Assembly (NCBI GenBank): GCA_016715365.1
Contig: JADKAM010000001.1
Coordinates: 868,001 to 932,000, forward strand
Length of the DNA: 64,000 bases
Reading direction: 5' to 3'
From: Chitinophagaceae bacterium
GTDB taxonomy: Bacteria > Bacteroidota > Bacteroidia > Chitinophagales > Chitinophagaceae
In this document: one piece after another, positions 37,494 to 46,495 of the stretch
How positions within the stretch are numbered: position 1 is the first letter of the stretch
How the letters are laid out: every line of letters begins with the position of its first letter
Position numbers and translations under genes: made by a program
The notes under the pieces: model-generated
What the model was told of the DNA's origin: nothing
The model's database searches: none
What the model saw: only the letters and a program-made list of their open reading frames with translations

Positions 37494-37525
37494 TAAATAA
37501 GTAATAAACCTTTAAAAAATAAAAA

Positions 37526-37927
37526 ATGAAAAAACAACTTGTATTAGCGGCAATAGCTGCCATGTTCAGCATTACAGCAGTAAATGCACAAGGCGGCGGT
37601 GGACAACGCATGACACCGGAAGAAAGAATAAAATTTACTATTGAAAAAATGGCACCATTAAACCTGGATGCTGCAACAAAAGTAAAATCAGATGCGATCA
37701 TTACTGATTACATTAATGAATCAACAAAGGCCATGGATGAATTAAGGGCAGCGGGTAGTGACCGCGATGCCATGATGGCCAAGCGTAAAGAACTGTCAGA
37801 TGCAAGAGACGTTAAATTAAAAGCAATTTATACTGAAGCACAGTACAAACAATGGAAAGATGAAATTGAACCTTCATTAAGGCCGCAAAGGCCTGCCGGT
37901 GCACCAGCTGGCGGTGGAGGAAAATAG
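37526..37927 (+). CDS. secreted Spy-like small protein
   Basis: 133 residues with signal peptide (LAAIAAMFSITAVNAQ), a Gly-rich linker, the motif MTPEERIKFTIEKMAPLNLD and a helical body with YTEAQYKQWKDEIEPSL, ending in a Gly/Pro/Ala tail. The helical, Met/Glu-rich layout is like periplasmic chaperones of the Spy group. It has its own candidate ECF promoter and a terminator at 37953, so it is expressed as a separate unit of the sigma regulon. Confidence 0.78.
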   Translation: MKKQLVLAAIAAMFSITAVNAQGGGGQRMTPEERIKFTIEKMAPLNLDAATKVKSDAIITDYINESTKAMDELRAAGSDRDAMMAKRKELSDARDVKLKAIYTEAQYKQWKDEIEPSLRPQRPAGAPAGGGGK

Positions 37928-37952
37928 CTTTAAAGGTGAATGCGAACAAAAG

Positions 37953-37983
37953 GCCCCTGCAATTAATTTTGCGGGGCTTTTTT
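37953..37983 (+). terminator. intrinsic terminator of the ECF locus
   Basis: GCCCC(T)GCAA pairs with TTGCGGGGC and is followed by T6. Ends the plus-strand unit finishing at 37927. Confidence 0.85.
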
Positions 37984-37992
37984 GTAAATAAA

Positions 37993-38018
37993 ATGCCCCA
38001 CTTAGAAAAGCGGGGCAT
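37993..38018 (-). terminator. intrinsic terminator of the DUF2330 operon
   Basis: ATGCCCC (37993-37999) pairs with GGGGCAT (38012-38018); on the minus strand the stem is followed by TTTATTTAC. Lies 41 bases past the stop at 38060. Confidence 0.8.
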
Positions 38019-38059
38019 TCAAACCTAAAAACCAAACACTGTATAGCCAACTAACTTTT

Positions 38060-39535
38060 TTAAATTATCCCTTTCCACCTCATTAAACCTGCACCGGCCA
38101 CCATGGCAGTACCAAATAAAAGAATACCAACCGGCATGTTTTCTTTGTTTTCCATTTCATCTTTTACCTGTGGCAATAAGGTTGCGTATTGAGCCGATAC
38201 ATTTGTTTCTTCATCATTTTTTGCAGTGGCTTCATCCTGCCAGTTGTTGATGTTGGTACCGGTTAATACGGTTAATTCCTGTAATTCTTTTTTTCTTCTT
38301 TGTCTCAGGTCCTGTAAATATTTTTTACCGGCAGCACAGTTAAAATCGCCGGTGGCCGGGTGGGTAATAATATACCTTGCCTGGTAATTTAGTGTGTTGG
38401 GTGTTACCTGAAACATCAGATCCTGAGGAAATGACTTTCTGTTGTAACGGAAATGCAATCTTGTGAAGTGAACATTTTTACTTCCATTGTCCGGCTCGTC
38501 ATTATCTACATCACTGTAATCATTCCAGTCTTTACCACCAAGCCACCAAACGCCGCTTTGCACAAGATCCTGTTCGGTTGGTGGATTGCCAACGCAGGGA
38601 TCGCATTTCATTTGATTGATGGGCGTTACATTCCAGGCATATTCCAGAAATGCGACACTCTTACCTTCTTTATCCCATTGATTGGTAAACAGGTTGCCAT
38701 AAAAGGCGCCAAAGTTTTTTTGTACAAACAACGGAATATTTCTGTTGCTTACAATATCTGCATTGCGGTAATTAGTACTCTCAATACGGCCCCTGCGTGT
38801 AAAAGCATAAACAATCAGATCCTGGTCGCCATCGGCATTGGCCATACCCAGGCGGATGGGCAACATAAATTTTGGCGAGTTAAAGCTGATCTGAATAGGG
38901 CGGAGAAAATTATTGTTCAGTTTTTGCTTTTCCTTTTCATTTACTTTAACCACAAAAAATTTAAGATTGCTTTTAATATAGGGGTCAAGCACTTCTTCTG
39001 CATCTGCTGGAATTTTGTAACCGTTTTCATTGAGCCAGTTTTTTAGTCCGCTGCTTTCTTTAGCACTCAGGATTAAAATATCGTATTCGCCAACAAGATA
39101 TTTTGCTTCAACGGTAACAGATTTTGCCGATCTTTTAGTACCAAATGCTGATGTAACAACTACTTCATTAGCGCTTGGGGCTGCCGACATTTTATCTTCT
39201 TCCTTATTGCCATAACATGGATTCTGATCCCAATACTCCACCAGCCTTGGCGCACTGTAATCATTCAGGCGTTGAAAAATACTTTGCTCCACCACCTTAA
39301 TATCATCTTTACGTAACACCACCGGCACCGGCACAACCATTGCAAAATCTTTGGTATCGCCCTTAAAATCGTTGTACATGGTAATTACAGATTTGTTGCC
39401 ATCTCTTACAAGTATAACCTGGCTGGTTTTGTTCTTCAGCGTTCCGTCAGCTTTGCTTACATAAAAGCCGCAGAAAGAAAACAATACGGGGGATAAAACA
39501 ATAAATGCCCCGATAATTAAAAGTCTTTTTTTCAT
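38060..39535 (-). CDS. DUF2330 domain protein, membrane-anchored
   Basis: 491 residues: N-terminal signal or anchor (IIGAFIVLSPVLFSFCGFYV), the DUF2330 core (KTSQVILVRDGNKSVITMYND, FAMVVPVPVVLRKDDIKVV) and a C-terminal helix (PVGILLFGTAMVAGAGLMRW). Several Cys (NPCYGN, KCDPCVGNP, FNCAAGKKY) could form disulphides. Probably mostly periplasmic. It follows the RnfD/NqrB-like gene by 24 bases and ends in a terminator. Function unknown. Confidence 0.85.
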   Translation of the reverse strand: MKKRLLIIGAFIVLSPVLFSFCGFYVSKADGTLKNKTSQVILVRDGNKSVITMYNDFKGDTKDFAMVVPVPVVLRKDDIKVVEQSIFQRLNDYSAPRLVEYWDQNPCYGNKEEDKMSAAPSANEVVVTSAFGTKRSAKSVTVEAKYLVGEYDILILSAKESSGLKNWLNENGYKIPADAEEVLDPYIKSNLKFFVVKVNEKEKQKLNNNFLRPIQISFNSPKFMLPIRLGMANADGDQDLIVYAFTRRGRIESTNYRNADIVSNRNIPLFVQKNFGAFYGNLFTNQWDKEGKSVAFLEYAWNVTPINQMKCDPCVGNPPTEQDLVQSGVWWLGGKDWNDYSDVDNDEPDNGSKNVHFTRLHFRYNRKSFPQDLMFQVTPNTLNYQARYIITHPATGDFNCAAGKKYLQDLRQRRKKELQELTVLTGTNINNWQDEATAKNDEETNVSAQYATLLPQVKDEMENKENMPVGILLFGTAMVAGAGLMRWKGII

Positions 39536-39559
39536 AATTATTTTTTTAGAGTTGAGGAA

Positions 39560-40444
39560 TTACATAATTGATCTTGAATAAACTACATGCAGAAAATTCT
39601 TTTCTTCTGCTGTATAGGCTTTTGGTTTTGCCCATTCAAATTTTTTGGCTTTAAAAAATTTATCCAGGATGGGCACCAGTGGTTGTGCCAGTACCAGTAC
39701 AATAATGGGAGCCCCATTCATAAATTTAAATGCAGTTAAATAAAAAGCAACCGCAGCAATGGCAATACACCATACAATTCTTACAGCAGTATGATTGGGA
39801 ATGGTTTTAGGGTCGGTTATCATAAAGAAAGAAAAAAGCAAGAGGCTGCCGGTACTGACCGATTGTATAAAATGATCCAAGGGCCAGCCCAGGTAAATGA
39901 TCTGGCGTATAAATAACAGCGCTGCAAATGTTCCAAGAAAAGCAATACTTACATCTGTTTTTTGAACACGGGTAACAACAATAAACCCCAAACTCAAAAC
40001 ACCAAACAATATTACCGCTCCGCTGCCCCATTGGCCGGGGCTTATCCAGGCGTTACCGGTTAAAAAAATGGCAGCAACAATGCCCAATGCCGAAGGATTA
40101 AAAATATGCTTGCCATTAATGCGGATAATATATTTAGAAAGAATTGAAACAGCAGCAGCAAAAACTGCTACCCACCAGTAATTGGTTTTTAGTAAAAGGC
40201 TTAAACCGAAGGAAGAAATTAGTACCGAAGGAATTCCATTTTTCAGCCGCTGCAGAAACGGAACGTTTTTCTTACCTAAAAAATACTCACATACAAACTG
40301 TACGGCAAGGCCTGTTATAAAGTAAGTGGCGTATAACCAGCTTTCGTTGCGCCAATGCAAAAATAAAATGCCATAGCTTAAAAAAATACTCTGGAAAATG
40401 ATTTGAAAGTACCGGGCATCTTTAAATAAATTGAGTAAATGCAT
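39560..40444 (-). CDS. RnfD/NqrB-like integral membrane protein
   Basis: 294 residues with about eight to ten membrane segments. Features resembling the RnfD/NqrB fold: IFNPSALGIVAAIFL, WGSGAVILFGVLSLGF, SVSTGSLLLFSFFMITDPKT. The other subunits of an Rnf or Nqr complex are absent here, so it is probably a stand-alone member. I chose ATG 40444, which begins at LLNLFKDARYFQ; upstream codons are not family-like. Pairs with DUF2330; the partnership may be functional (inference). Confidence 0.75.
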   Translation of the reverse strand: MHLLNLFKDARYFQIIFQSIFLSYGILFLHWRNESWLYATYFITGLAVQFVCEYFLGKKNVPFLQRLKNGIPSVLISSFGLSLLLKTNYWWVAVFAAAVSILSKYIIRINGKHIFNPSALGIVAAIFLTGNAWISPGQWGSGAVILFGVLSLGFIVVTRVQKTDVSIAFLGTFAALLFIRQIIYLGWPLDHFIQSVSTGSLLLFSFFMITDPKTIPNHTAVRIVWCIAIAAVAFYLTAFKFMNGAPIIVLVLAQPLVPILDKFFKAKKFEWAKPKAYTAEEKNFLHVVYSRSIM

Positions 40445-40728
40445 AACACCTGAATTTGTGTATAGGATGAACCGCCCAATTGAATTACACAATTCATTTG
40501 TTAAAAAATAGTAAACAACCTGAAAATAAATATTTATGGAAAAGCCCAGGCAATGCATCGCCGCCTGTCATAAAAACTTATAATTTTTATTTTAATTTCT
40601 TACTTTGAAATGAAAAGAAGGCATGTGTAACGGCAGACAGCACAGTGAAAAGTAAATGACAAACGGGAAAATAGACGGATAAAGCATAAAGCGTTTGTGT
40701 ATTTTAAATTGTCTCGCAGAAAACCAGT

Positions 40729-41250
40729 ATGAGAAAATTATCACTTTACATTATCGCAACCTGCTTTACCGCTGTATCACATGCACAAAAACTTCCCTGC
40801 AGCAATCCTGTTTACCGCCAGTTTGATTTTTGGATAGGCGAATGGGAGGCCTTTGGCCCCAATGGAAAAAAAGCCGGCGACAGTAAGATCAGTTTGATAC
40901 TGGACAGTTGCATCATTTTTGAAGAATGGACAAGTGCATCAATGCAACAGGGGTTACGCTATGCAGGCAAGAGCTTTAATACCTATAATGCCACTACCAG
41001 ACAATGGCAGCAAACCTGGGTTGATAATGTTGGAGGCACCAATGAATATATGCAGGGTAAATACGAGAACAACCAGATCATTTATTCATCTACCCCATTT
41101 AAGATCACTAAAGATACCATAGCCATACGTAAAATGACCTTTACGAATATAAGTGCTGATAAAATGAGGCAGCACGGCGAAATAACTAAAGACAATGGAA
41201 AAACCTGGAGCACAGAATATGACCTTGAATACCGAAGGAAGAAATTGTAG
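40729..41250 (+). CDS. secreted DUF1579-like lipocalin-fold protein
   Basis: 173 residues with signal peptide (LYIIATCFTAVSHAQ) and the opening FDFWIGEWEAFGPNGKKAG, followed by beta-strand segments (SLILDSCIIFEEW, RQWQQTWVDNVGG). The FDFWIGxW start is characteristic of DUF1579-type small beta-barrels. No catalytic residue evident. It begins a plus-strand run of small-domain genes reaching to 44635, but the next gene is 62 bases away. Confidence 0.72.
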   Translation: MRKLSLYIIATCFTAVSHAQKLPCSNPVYRQFDFWIGEWEAFGPNGKKAGDSKISLILDSCIIFEEWTSASMQQGLRYAGKSFNTYNATTRQWQQTWVDNVGGTNEYMQGKYENNQIIYSSTPFKITKDTIAIRKMTFTNISADKMRQHGEITKDNGKTWSTEYDLEYRRKKL

Positions 41251-41311
41251 AAATACGTACGCACCTTACTTGGAAAAAAAATTTTTACACCGCATACAAA
41301 ACCAAAACAAC

Positions 41312-42421
41312 ATGAAATATTTGCAGCTTGCTTTTCTTTTACTTTTTACTATTTCTTATTCTTTTGCCCAAATGGATATTCCGCCAAGTGGAGGAAACCC
41401 CCGGGCAACCATTTCGGAAGAAGTGGGCATCACATCTATAACTATTAAATACAGCCGGCCTGATGTTAATAAAAGGGAAGGGAAAATTTATGGCGATGGA
41501 AACCTGGTTCCTTATGGCTTTACCACAAGCAGTTTTATAACCAATAAAAACACAGCACCCTGGCGTGCCGGTGCCAATGAAAATACCGTAATTACATTTG
41601 AACATGATGTTGCCATAGAAGGGCAGCCACTAAAAGCAGGCAGTTACGGCCTGCACATGGCCATGGCAGCCGATAATGTAACGCTTATATTTTCTACCCA
41701 AACAGAAGCCTGGGGCAGTTTTTATTACGAAGAAAAATATGATGCACTGAGGGTAAATGTAAAACCTGTTACAGTAGACAGGAGTGTGGAATACCTGAAG
41801 TATGAGTTTATTGAGCACAAAGAAAAATATTGTGTAATTGCCATGCAGTGGGAAAAATTATCGGTACCGTTTAAGGTAGATGTGGATGTAGATAATATTG
41901 TGCTGGCAAGATTGAGGGAACAGGTAACAAGCCAGAAAGGGTTCAACAGCAACAACATGCTGCAGGCTGCGCAATATTGCTTAAATAAAAATATAAATCT
42001 GGAAGAGGCACTTGCATGGAGTGTACGTGCTATCAACGGTTTTCAGGGGCAAAAGAGTTTTATTACCCTGCGTAACCTGGCTAATGCTTATGACAAATTA
42101 AAGCGAACTGAACAGGCCGACTCTACCATGGATGAAGCCTTGCTGATTGCAACAGCCAACCAATACACCGCTTATGGCCGACAGCTTATCACACAAAAAA
42201 GAGCTGACAGGGCCATGGAAATATTTTTGGCCTCACAAAAAAGATATGGTGATGTATCGGGGGTGAACAATGGATTGATGAGCGGCTATTCTGCCAAAGG
42301 GGATTTTAAAAAAGCAATTTTGTATGCCGAAAAAGCATTGGCACAGGCAACCAATGATGCTGCAAAAAAACAACTGGAAGGAAATATTGCCAAACTGAAA
42401 GAAGGTAAAGACATTAACTAA
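41312..42421 (+). CDS. DUF2911 protein with C-terminal TPR-like region
   Basis: 369 residues. Signal peptide (LAFLLLFTISYSFAQ); DUF2911 domain with PRATISEEVGITSITIKYSRP, WRAGANENTVITF and KAGSYGLHM, closing with WEKLSVPFKV; then helical repeats (ALAWSVRAINGFQ, TLRNLANAYDKL, YAEKALAQATNDAAKKQLEG). I used ATG 41312 as it opens the signal peptide; the longer reading overlaps the previous gene. Periplasmic or secreted, function unknown. Confidence 0.85.
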   Translation: MKYLQLAFLLLFTISYSFAQMDIPPSGGNPRATISEEVGITSITIKYSRPDVNKREGKIYGDGNLVPYGFTTSSFITNKNTAPWRAGANENTVITFEHDVAIEGQPLKAGSYGLHMAMAADNVTLIFSTQTEAWGSFYYEEKYDALRVNVKPVTVDRSVEYLKYEFIEHKEKYCVIAMQWEKLSVPFKVDVDVDNIVLARLREQVTSQKGFNSNNMLQAAQYCLNKNINLEEALAWSVRAINGFQGQKSFITLRNLANAYDKLKRTEQADSTMDEALLIATANQYTAYGRQLITQKRADRAMEIFLASQKRYGDVSGVNNGLMSGYSAKGDFKKAILYAEKALAQATNDAAKKQLEGNIAKLKEGKDIN

Positions 42422-42431
42422 AAAATAAAAC

Positions 42432-42827
42432 ATGCAAAACGCAATCAGCTGGTTTGAAATACCAACCACCGACATTAACCGGGCTCAGCAATTTTATGAA
42501 ACCATTTTTGGTATTACCCTGATACCAATGGATATGCCCAATATAAAAATGCGGATGTTTCCGCTGGATGATATGATGACACAGGTTGGAGGTGCCTTGG
42601 TAGACAGTGGAGGCTTTCACAAAGCTTCGGCTACCGATGGGCCATTGATTTACTTAAATGGAAATCCTGATGTTCAGCATGTACTGGACAAAGTTGTTGC
42701 TGCCGGCGGGAGTATTATGGTGCCTAAAACTGAAATAAGCCCTGACTATGGTTTTATGGCTGTGTTTATAGATACCGAAGGTAACCGGGTTGCATTGCAT
42801 AGTGTACCATCATCCATGCAAAAATAA
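42432..42827 (+). CDS. VOC-superfamily (glyoxalase-like) protein
   Basis: 131 residues with two beta-alpha-beta-beta-beta units. N-terminal: NAISWFEIPTTDINRAQQFYETIFG; C-terminal: DYGFMAVFIDTEGNRVALHS. A metal-ligand Glu near the second strand end is not evident in this sequence. Cytoplasmic; 10 bases after the DUF2911 gene and 6 bases before the TfoX-like gene, so probably co-transcribed. Substrate unknown. Confidence 0.85.
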   Translation: MQNAISWFEIPTTDINRAQQFYETIFGITLIPMDMPNIKMRMFPLDDMMTQVGGALVDSGGFHKASATDGPLIYLNGNPDVQHVLDKVVAAGGSIMVPKTEISPDYGFMAVFIDTEGNRVALHSVPSSMQK

Positions 42828-42833
42828 ATAAGG

Positions 42834-43181
42834 ATGGCTTACAACGAAAAACTTGCCGCCAGGGTCAGGGAATTGATTTCTCTTACACATGAAATTACCG
42901 AAGAGAAAAAAATGTTCGGCGGACTTTGTTTTATGGTAAACAATAAAATGTGTGTTGGTGTTGAAATGGAAAGATTGATGGTTCGCTTTAATCCTTCCTT
43001 GACGGAAGAAGTAATGGAAATGGAAGGATGCAGCCCGATGGATTTTACCGGAAGAATAATGAAAGGTTATGTGTTTGTGGATATTGAAGCACTGAACACA
43101 AAAAAGAAACTGGCGTATTGGATCAAACTGGCACTTGATTATAATGCAATTTCCAAAGCTTCTAAAAAGAAAAAGAAATGA
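42834..43181 (+). CDS. TfoX/Sxy N-terminal-domain protein
   Basis: 115 residues with the TfoX-N signature: EKKMFGGLCFMVNNKMCVGVE and later MKGYVFVDIEALNTKK. It lacks the C-terminal domain of the competence regulator Sxy, like many short Bacteroidota homologues, so a role in competence should not be assumed. The stop overlaps the next start by four bases (ATGA). Confidence 0.88.
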   Translation: MAYNEKLAARVRELISLTHEITEEKKMFGGLCFMVNNKMCVGVEMERLMVRFNPSLTEEVMEMEGCSPMDFTGRIMKGYVFVDIEALNTKKKLAYWIKLALDYNAISKASKKKKK

Positions 43182-43645
43182 CAAAATTTTTTGTTGCGCT
43201 TGTTGCAACGTTGACTTTATCTGCTTTTATAATTTCAGACGATAGTAAAACTTTTAAAAAACTATATACACTTGCAGGCACCTGGAAAATGAATACCAAA
43301 CGTGGTGCGGTTTGCGAAGAATGGAAAAGAGTGAATAAAAAATACCTGCAAAGCAAAGGGTATATGATAAGAGGAAAGGACACGATCCTTACCGAAAAGA
43401 TTGCCCTCACCAATACTAAAGAAGGTATTTTTTATACCTCAACTGTTGAAGACCAAAACGGTAAACAACCCATTGCTTTTAAAATGACCGGATCTGAAAA
43501 CAATGAGTTTGTTTTTGAAAATCCGAAACATGATTTCCCCAAACGGATTGTTTATAAACTAATATCAGCCGATTCGTTACATGCGTATATAGATGATGGA
43601 ACAGAAACAGGCAAAAGGCAGGATTTTTATTACAAACGACAATAA
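43178..43645 (+). CDS. secreted DUF6265-like protein
   Basis: 155 residues with a short signal peptide (FFVALVATLTLSAFIISD). Core motifs: LAGTWKMNTKRGAVCEEW, DTILTEKIAL, FENPKHDFPKRIVYKL. The FENPxHDFPxRIxY string is the mark of the DUF6265 family as I know it. Beta-rich, no catalytic site recognised. Overlaps the TfoX gene by four bases and ends one base before the DinB ATG. Confidence 0.82.
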   Translation: MTKFFVALVATLTLSAFIISDDSKTFKKLYTLAGTWKMNTKRGAVCEEWKRVNKKYLQSKGYMIRGKDTILTEKIALTNTKEGIFYTSTVEDQNGKQPIAFKMTGSENNEFVFENPKHDFPKRIVYKLISADSLHAYIDDGTETGKRQDFYYKRQ

Positions 43646-43646
43646 G

Positions 43647-44249
43647 ATGAAATACAGTTTAGAAAGATCATATGAGATACTTGACAGAACACCCGTTGTT
43701 CTGCAGGATTTGCTTTCCGGATTACCGGATGACTGGGTAATGCCCAACGAAGGCCCTGAAACATTTTCACCTTATGATGTAATTGGACATTTGGTACATG
43801 GTGAAAAAACCGACTGGACAGTAAGAACCAAAATGATACTGGAATTTGGCAATACAAAAACCTTTGAAAAATACGATCGCTTTGCACAGTACGAAGAAAG
43901 CAAAGGCAAATCTTTGCAACAACTGCTGGATGAATTTGCAGCCATAAGAAAAGAAAATATGGTTTGGTTTAAATCATTGAACTTAACCGAAGATGATTTA
44001 AACAGACAAGGCATGCACCCGGTTTTAGGTAGTGTAACCTTGCGGCATTTACTGGCTACCTGGGTAGTGCATGACCTTACGCATATAGCGCAAATAACCA
44101 GGGTAATGGCGAAGCAATATAAAACTGAGATGGGGCCATGGACTGAGTTTTCAGGATACTTAATTTTTAAATTATACACATGCAATCAAAAGCAACAACT
44201 GTTGACCAGTACTTATCAGAAGTTCCACCCGAAAGACAGGAAGCGATGA
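43647..44249 (+). CDS. DinB-family protein, C-terminus probably shifted
   Basis: Four-helix-bundle protein of the DinB/YfiT type, often metal-dependent. His residues in position: VIGHLVHGEKTDW, RHLLATWVVHDLTHIAQITRVM. The family normally ends soon after WTEFSGYL; here the frame runs 80 bases on, overlapping the next gene by 70 bases. Adding one A at 44163 would stop it at 44170 with 174 residues and leave a 9-base gap to the next ATG. I therefore suspect a one-base loss. Substrate unknown. Confidence 0.82.
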   Translation: MKYSLERSYEILDRTPVVLQDLLSGLPDDWVMPNEGPETFSPYDVIGHLVHGEKTDWTVRTKMILEFGNTKTFEKYDRFAQYEESKGKSLQQLLDEFAAIRKENMVWFKSLNLTEDDLNRQGMHPVLGSVTLRHLLATWVVHDLTHIAQITRVMAKQYKTEMGPWTEFSGYLIFKLYTCNQKQQLLTSTYQKFHPKDRKR

Positions 44250-44635
44250 ACAAACTGCGTAAAATAATTTTAAAAAATTTACCCAAGGGCTTTAAAGAAG
44301 CAATGGGTTATGGTATGATGGGTTATTGCGTGCCGCATTCTATTTATCCGGCAGGGTATCATTGTAATCCCAAAGACCCATTGCCTTTTGCAGGTTTAGC
44401 TTCGCAGAAGAACAGTATTAACTTTTATCACATGGGTATTTATACAGACCCCAAACTGCTTACATGGTTTACTGATGAATATGCAAAAACCGGTTTGGGA
44501 AAATTAGATATGGGCAAAAGCTGTATGCGGTTTAAAAAGCCTGAGCATATTCCTTTTGAATTAATTGGAGAACTGTGTTCTAAAATAACGGTGGAAAAAT
44601 GGATTGAGATGTATGAAAAGAATTTGAAGCGATAA
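44180..44635 (+). CDS. DUF1801 protein (YdhG-like fold)
   Basis: 151 residues. Characteristic strings: TVDQYLSEVPPERQEAMNKL, FKEAMGYGMMGYCVPHSIYP, SQKNSINFYHMGIY, GKSCMRFKKPEHIPFELIGEL. Cytoplasmic, small alpha/beta protein of unknown role. Last gene of the plus-strand cassette; converges on the LytTR regulator one base away. Confidence 0.88.
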   Translation: MQSKATTVDQYLSEVPPERQEAMNKLRKIILKNLPKGFKEAMGYGMMGYCVPHSIYPAGYHCNPKDPLPFAGLASQKNSINFYHMGIYTDPKLLTWFTDEYAKTGLGKLDMGKSCMRFKKPEHIPFELIGELCSKITVEKWIEMYEKNLKR

Positions 44636-44636
44636 A

Positions 44637-45341
44637 TTATTTCAGCAGATCATCAATATCCTTTCTATACTTCCTGCCAACAGGTAGTTCAAAACCATTG
44701 AATTCTATTTTTGCGCCGGCATAAAATTTTGCCTTTTGTTTTGCTATAATAAATGATTTGTGAATCCGTATAAAATCAGCAGTGCCCAGTAATCCTTCCA
44801 TTTCCTTCATGGTACTTCTTACTACATATTTTTCTTCACCACAATAAATAATTGCATAATCTTTCAGCGCCTGCACATGTGTTACCTGGTTTTTGCCAAT
44901 TGTTTTTCTACGTTTACCTGTTTTGATCAACAGGCTGGCGTTTTTGTTATTCTCACCTTCGATGTTTGATTTTAGTTTATAGAGCTCAATAAAATCGGCA
45001 GCTCTTTTAACAGCAGTTTCAAACCGTTCGTAACGCATAGGTTTAACCAGGTAATCCATTACCCCCAACTCAAATCCTTCCAACGAATAATTGATATAAG
45101 CTGTGGTAAAAATGGTAACCGGTTTATGTGGTAATGATCTGAGTAAAGCAACACCTGTTTCTTCAGGCATTTCTATATCAAGGAATAAAATGTCAATGGT
45201 ATGCAAGGATAAATATTCCCTTGCTTCAGCAGCAGAAAACGCCTGCTTTACAACCAGCAGCGTATCTGTCCTTTTTATATAATCCAGCAAAACGTTATGA
45301 GCCAGCGGTTCGTCATCTACTATCATACAGGTTAGCATCAT
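44637..45341 (-). CDS. LytTR-family response regulator
   Basis: 234 residues. Receiver domain with acceptor Asp in TIDILFLDIEMPEETG; C-terminal LytTR DNA-binding domain (VTHVQALKDYAIIYCGEEKY, FIRIHKSFIIAKQKAKFY, ELPVGRKYRKDIDDLL). Its ATG overlaps the sensor kinase stop by four bases, so they are made from one message. Targets are unknown; the S41 peptidase gene is divergent from this pair. Confidence 0.94.
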   Translation of the reverse strand: MMLTCMIVDDEPLAHNVLLDYIKRTDTLLVVKQAFSAAEAREYLSLHTIDILFLDIEMPEETGVALLRSLPHKPVTIFTTAYINYSLEGFELGVMDYLVKPMRYERFETAVKRAADFIELYKLKSNIEGENNKNASLLIKTGKRRKTIGKNQVTHVQALKDYAIIYCGEEKYVVRSTMKEMEGLLGTADFIRIHKSFIIAKQKAKFYAGAKIEFNGFELPVGRKYRKDIDDLLK

Positions 45342-46354
45342 TTGGTTTGCAATTGAAGGTTAACGGTAAATGATGCAGTCTCGTCCATAATAGTAAGCTG
45401 GTATTTTCCTTTGTATAAAAGATCCAGCCTTTGTTTTACATTTTCAATACCAATACCCATGGAATGTACTGCCTCACTGTTTATTGCAGGAGGAACATTA
45501 TTTTCAACGACAAGCTGCACTTCTTTTTCGTTGCAGGCAATGGCAATTCGTACAAAGCCATTTTTAGATACAGTATTCAATCCGTACTTAAATGCATTTT
45601 CCACAAATGGAAGCAGCAGCAACGGAGTTATAAAATGATTTTCAGGTTCTCCCGATACCGTAAAAGTTATTTCCGCACCAGGTTTTCTTAACCGTTCAAG
45701 TGCCGTATAATTTTTCAGGAGCTCAATTTCTTTTTGCAGTAAAACCCGGTCCTCTTTTCCTTCAGCCAGTAAATATTTCATAATGTCTGCCAGCATTAAA
45801 ACACACTCTGCGCTTTTATCAGACTTTTCTAAAATTAAAGCATACAGGTTATTTAAGGTGTTGAACAAAAAATGCGGATTTACCTGCGCCTTTAAAAAGT
45901 TAAGTTCTGCGGTTGCTTTTTTAAACTCCACCTGTTTCAGGTATTCATTTTGTTTGTAGTAATCAACCGTTGCTTTAAGCAAAGCAGAAAAGACAAGGAA
46001 CCGAAACGGCATCTGGCAATTCAGCAAATACATTTTTAAAAGGTTATCGGGACCTGTAACATTAAAATGCTTCCAGGCAAGATACTCCTGTAAAAAATTC
46101 AACAAGCCGGTAAATGCTAAAAGAAAGGTTACCAGTATCCAATACAGCCATCGTGTTTTTTTAGGATAAAAGAATTTTGGGATTAAAAAATTAAGATTAA
46201 AATAAACAATGGCTGCCTGTATCAGTAATTTACAGGGAACATACGCAGCATAAACCAGTGGCTGTTTATCAAACATCCATAAAGAATCAACTGCTAAGGA
46301 AATAGTTACAGCCGCCCACAACAGGTAATGGTATAAATATTTTTTACTGAACAA
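45338..46354 (-). CDS. LytS-type sensor histidine kinase (His_kinase family)
   Basis: 338 residues with four N-terminal membrane segments and a His_kinase domain: phospho-acceptor in AQVNPHFLFNTLNNLYALI, then the ATPase part with LLPFVENAFKYGL and GIGIENVKQRLDLLY. No separate extracytoplasmic sensor domain, so the signal is probably sensed in or at the membrane. Partner is the overlapping LytTR regulator. Confidence 0.93.
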   Translation of the reverse strand: MFSKKYLYHYLLWAAVTISLAVDSLWMFDKQPLVYAAYVPCKLLIQAAIVYFNLNFLIPKFFYPKKTRWLYWILVTFLLAFTGLLNFLQEYLAWKHFNVTGPDNLLKMYLLNCQMPFRFLVFSALLKATVDYYKQNEYLKQVEFKKATAELNFLKAQVNPHFLFNTLNNLYALILEKSDKSAECVLMLADIMKYLLAEGKEDRVLLQKEIELLKNYTALERLRKPGAEITFTVSGEPENHFITPLLLLPFVENAFKYGLNTVSKNGFVRIAIACNEKEVQLVVENNVPPAINSEAVHSMGIGIENVKQRLDLLYKGKYQLTIMDETASFTVNLQLQTK

Positions 46355-46495
46355 CAGCGTTTTTATTTAAAGATATAATCAATTTCCACGGCAAAGCTTC
46401 CGTATGTCGCAATAATTTGCCGCTTGTCTCATTTTTATACAATTACTTCAGTAAAGATTCTGTGTGTATGTACTTTTAATAAAAATCATTTAGCC

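Noticed and set aside
38453..39046. 197-codon plus-strand reading frame
   Set aside because: Antisense to the DUF2330 gene; no recognisable domain or initiation context.
42834..43181. TfoX-like gene as sign of a competence system
   Set aside because: Only the N-terminal domain is present and no com or pil genes are in the window.
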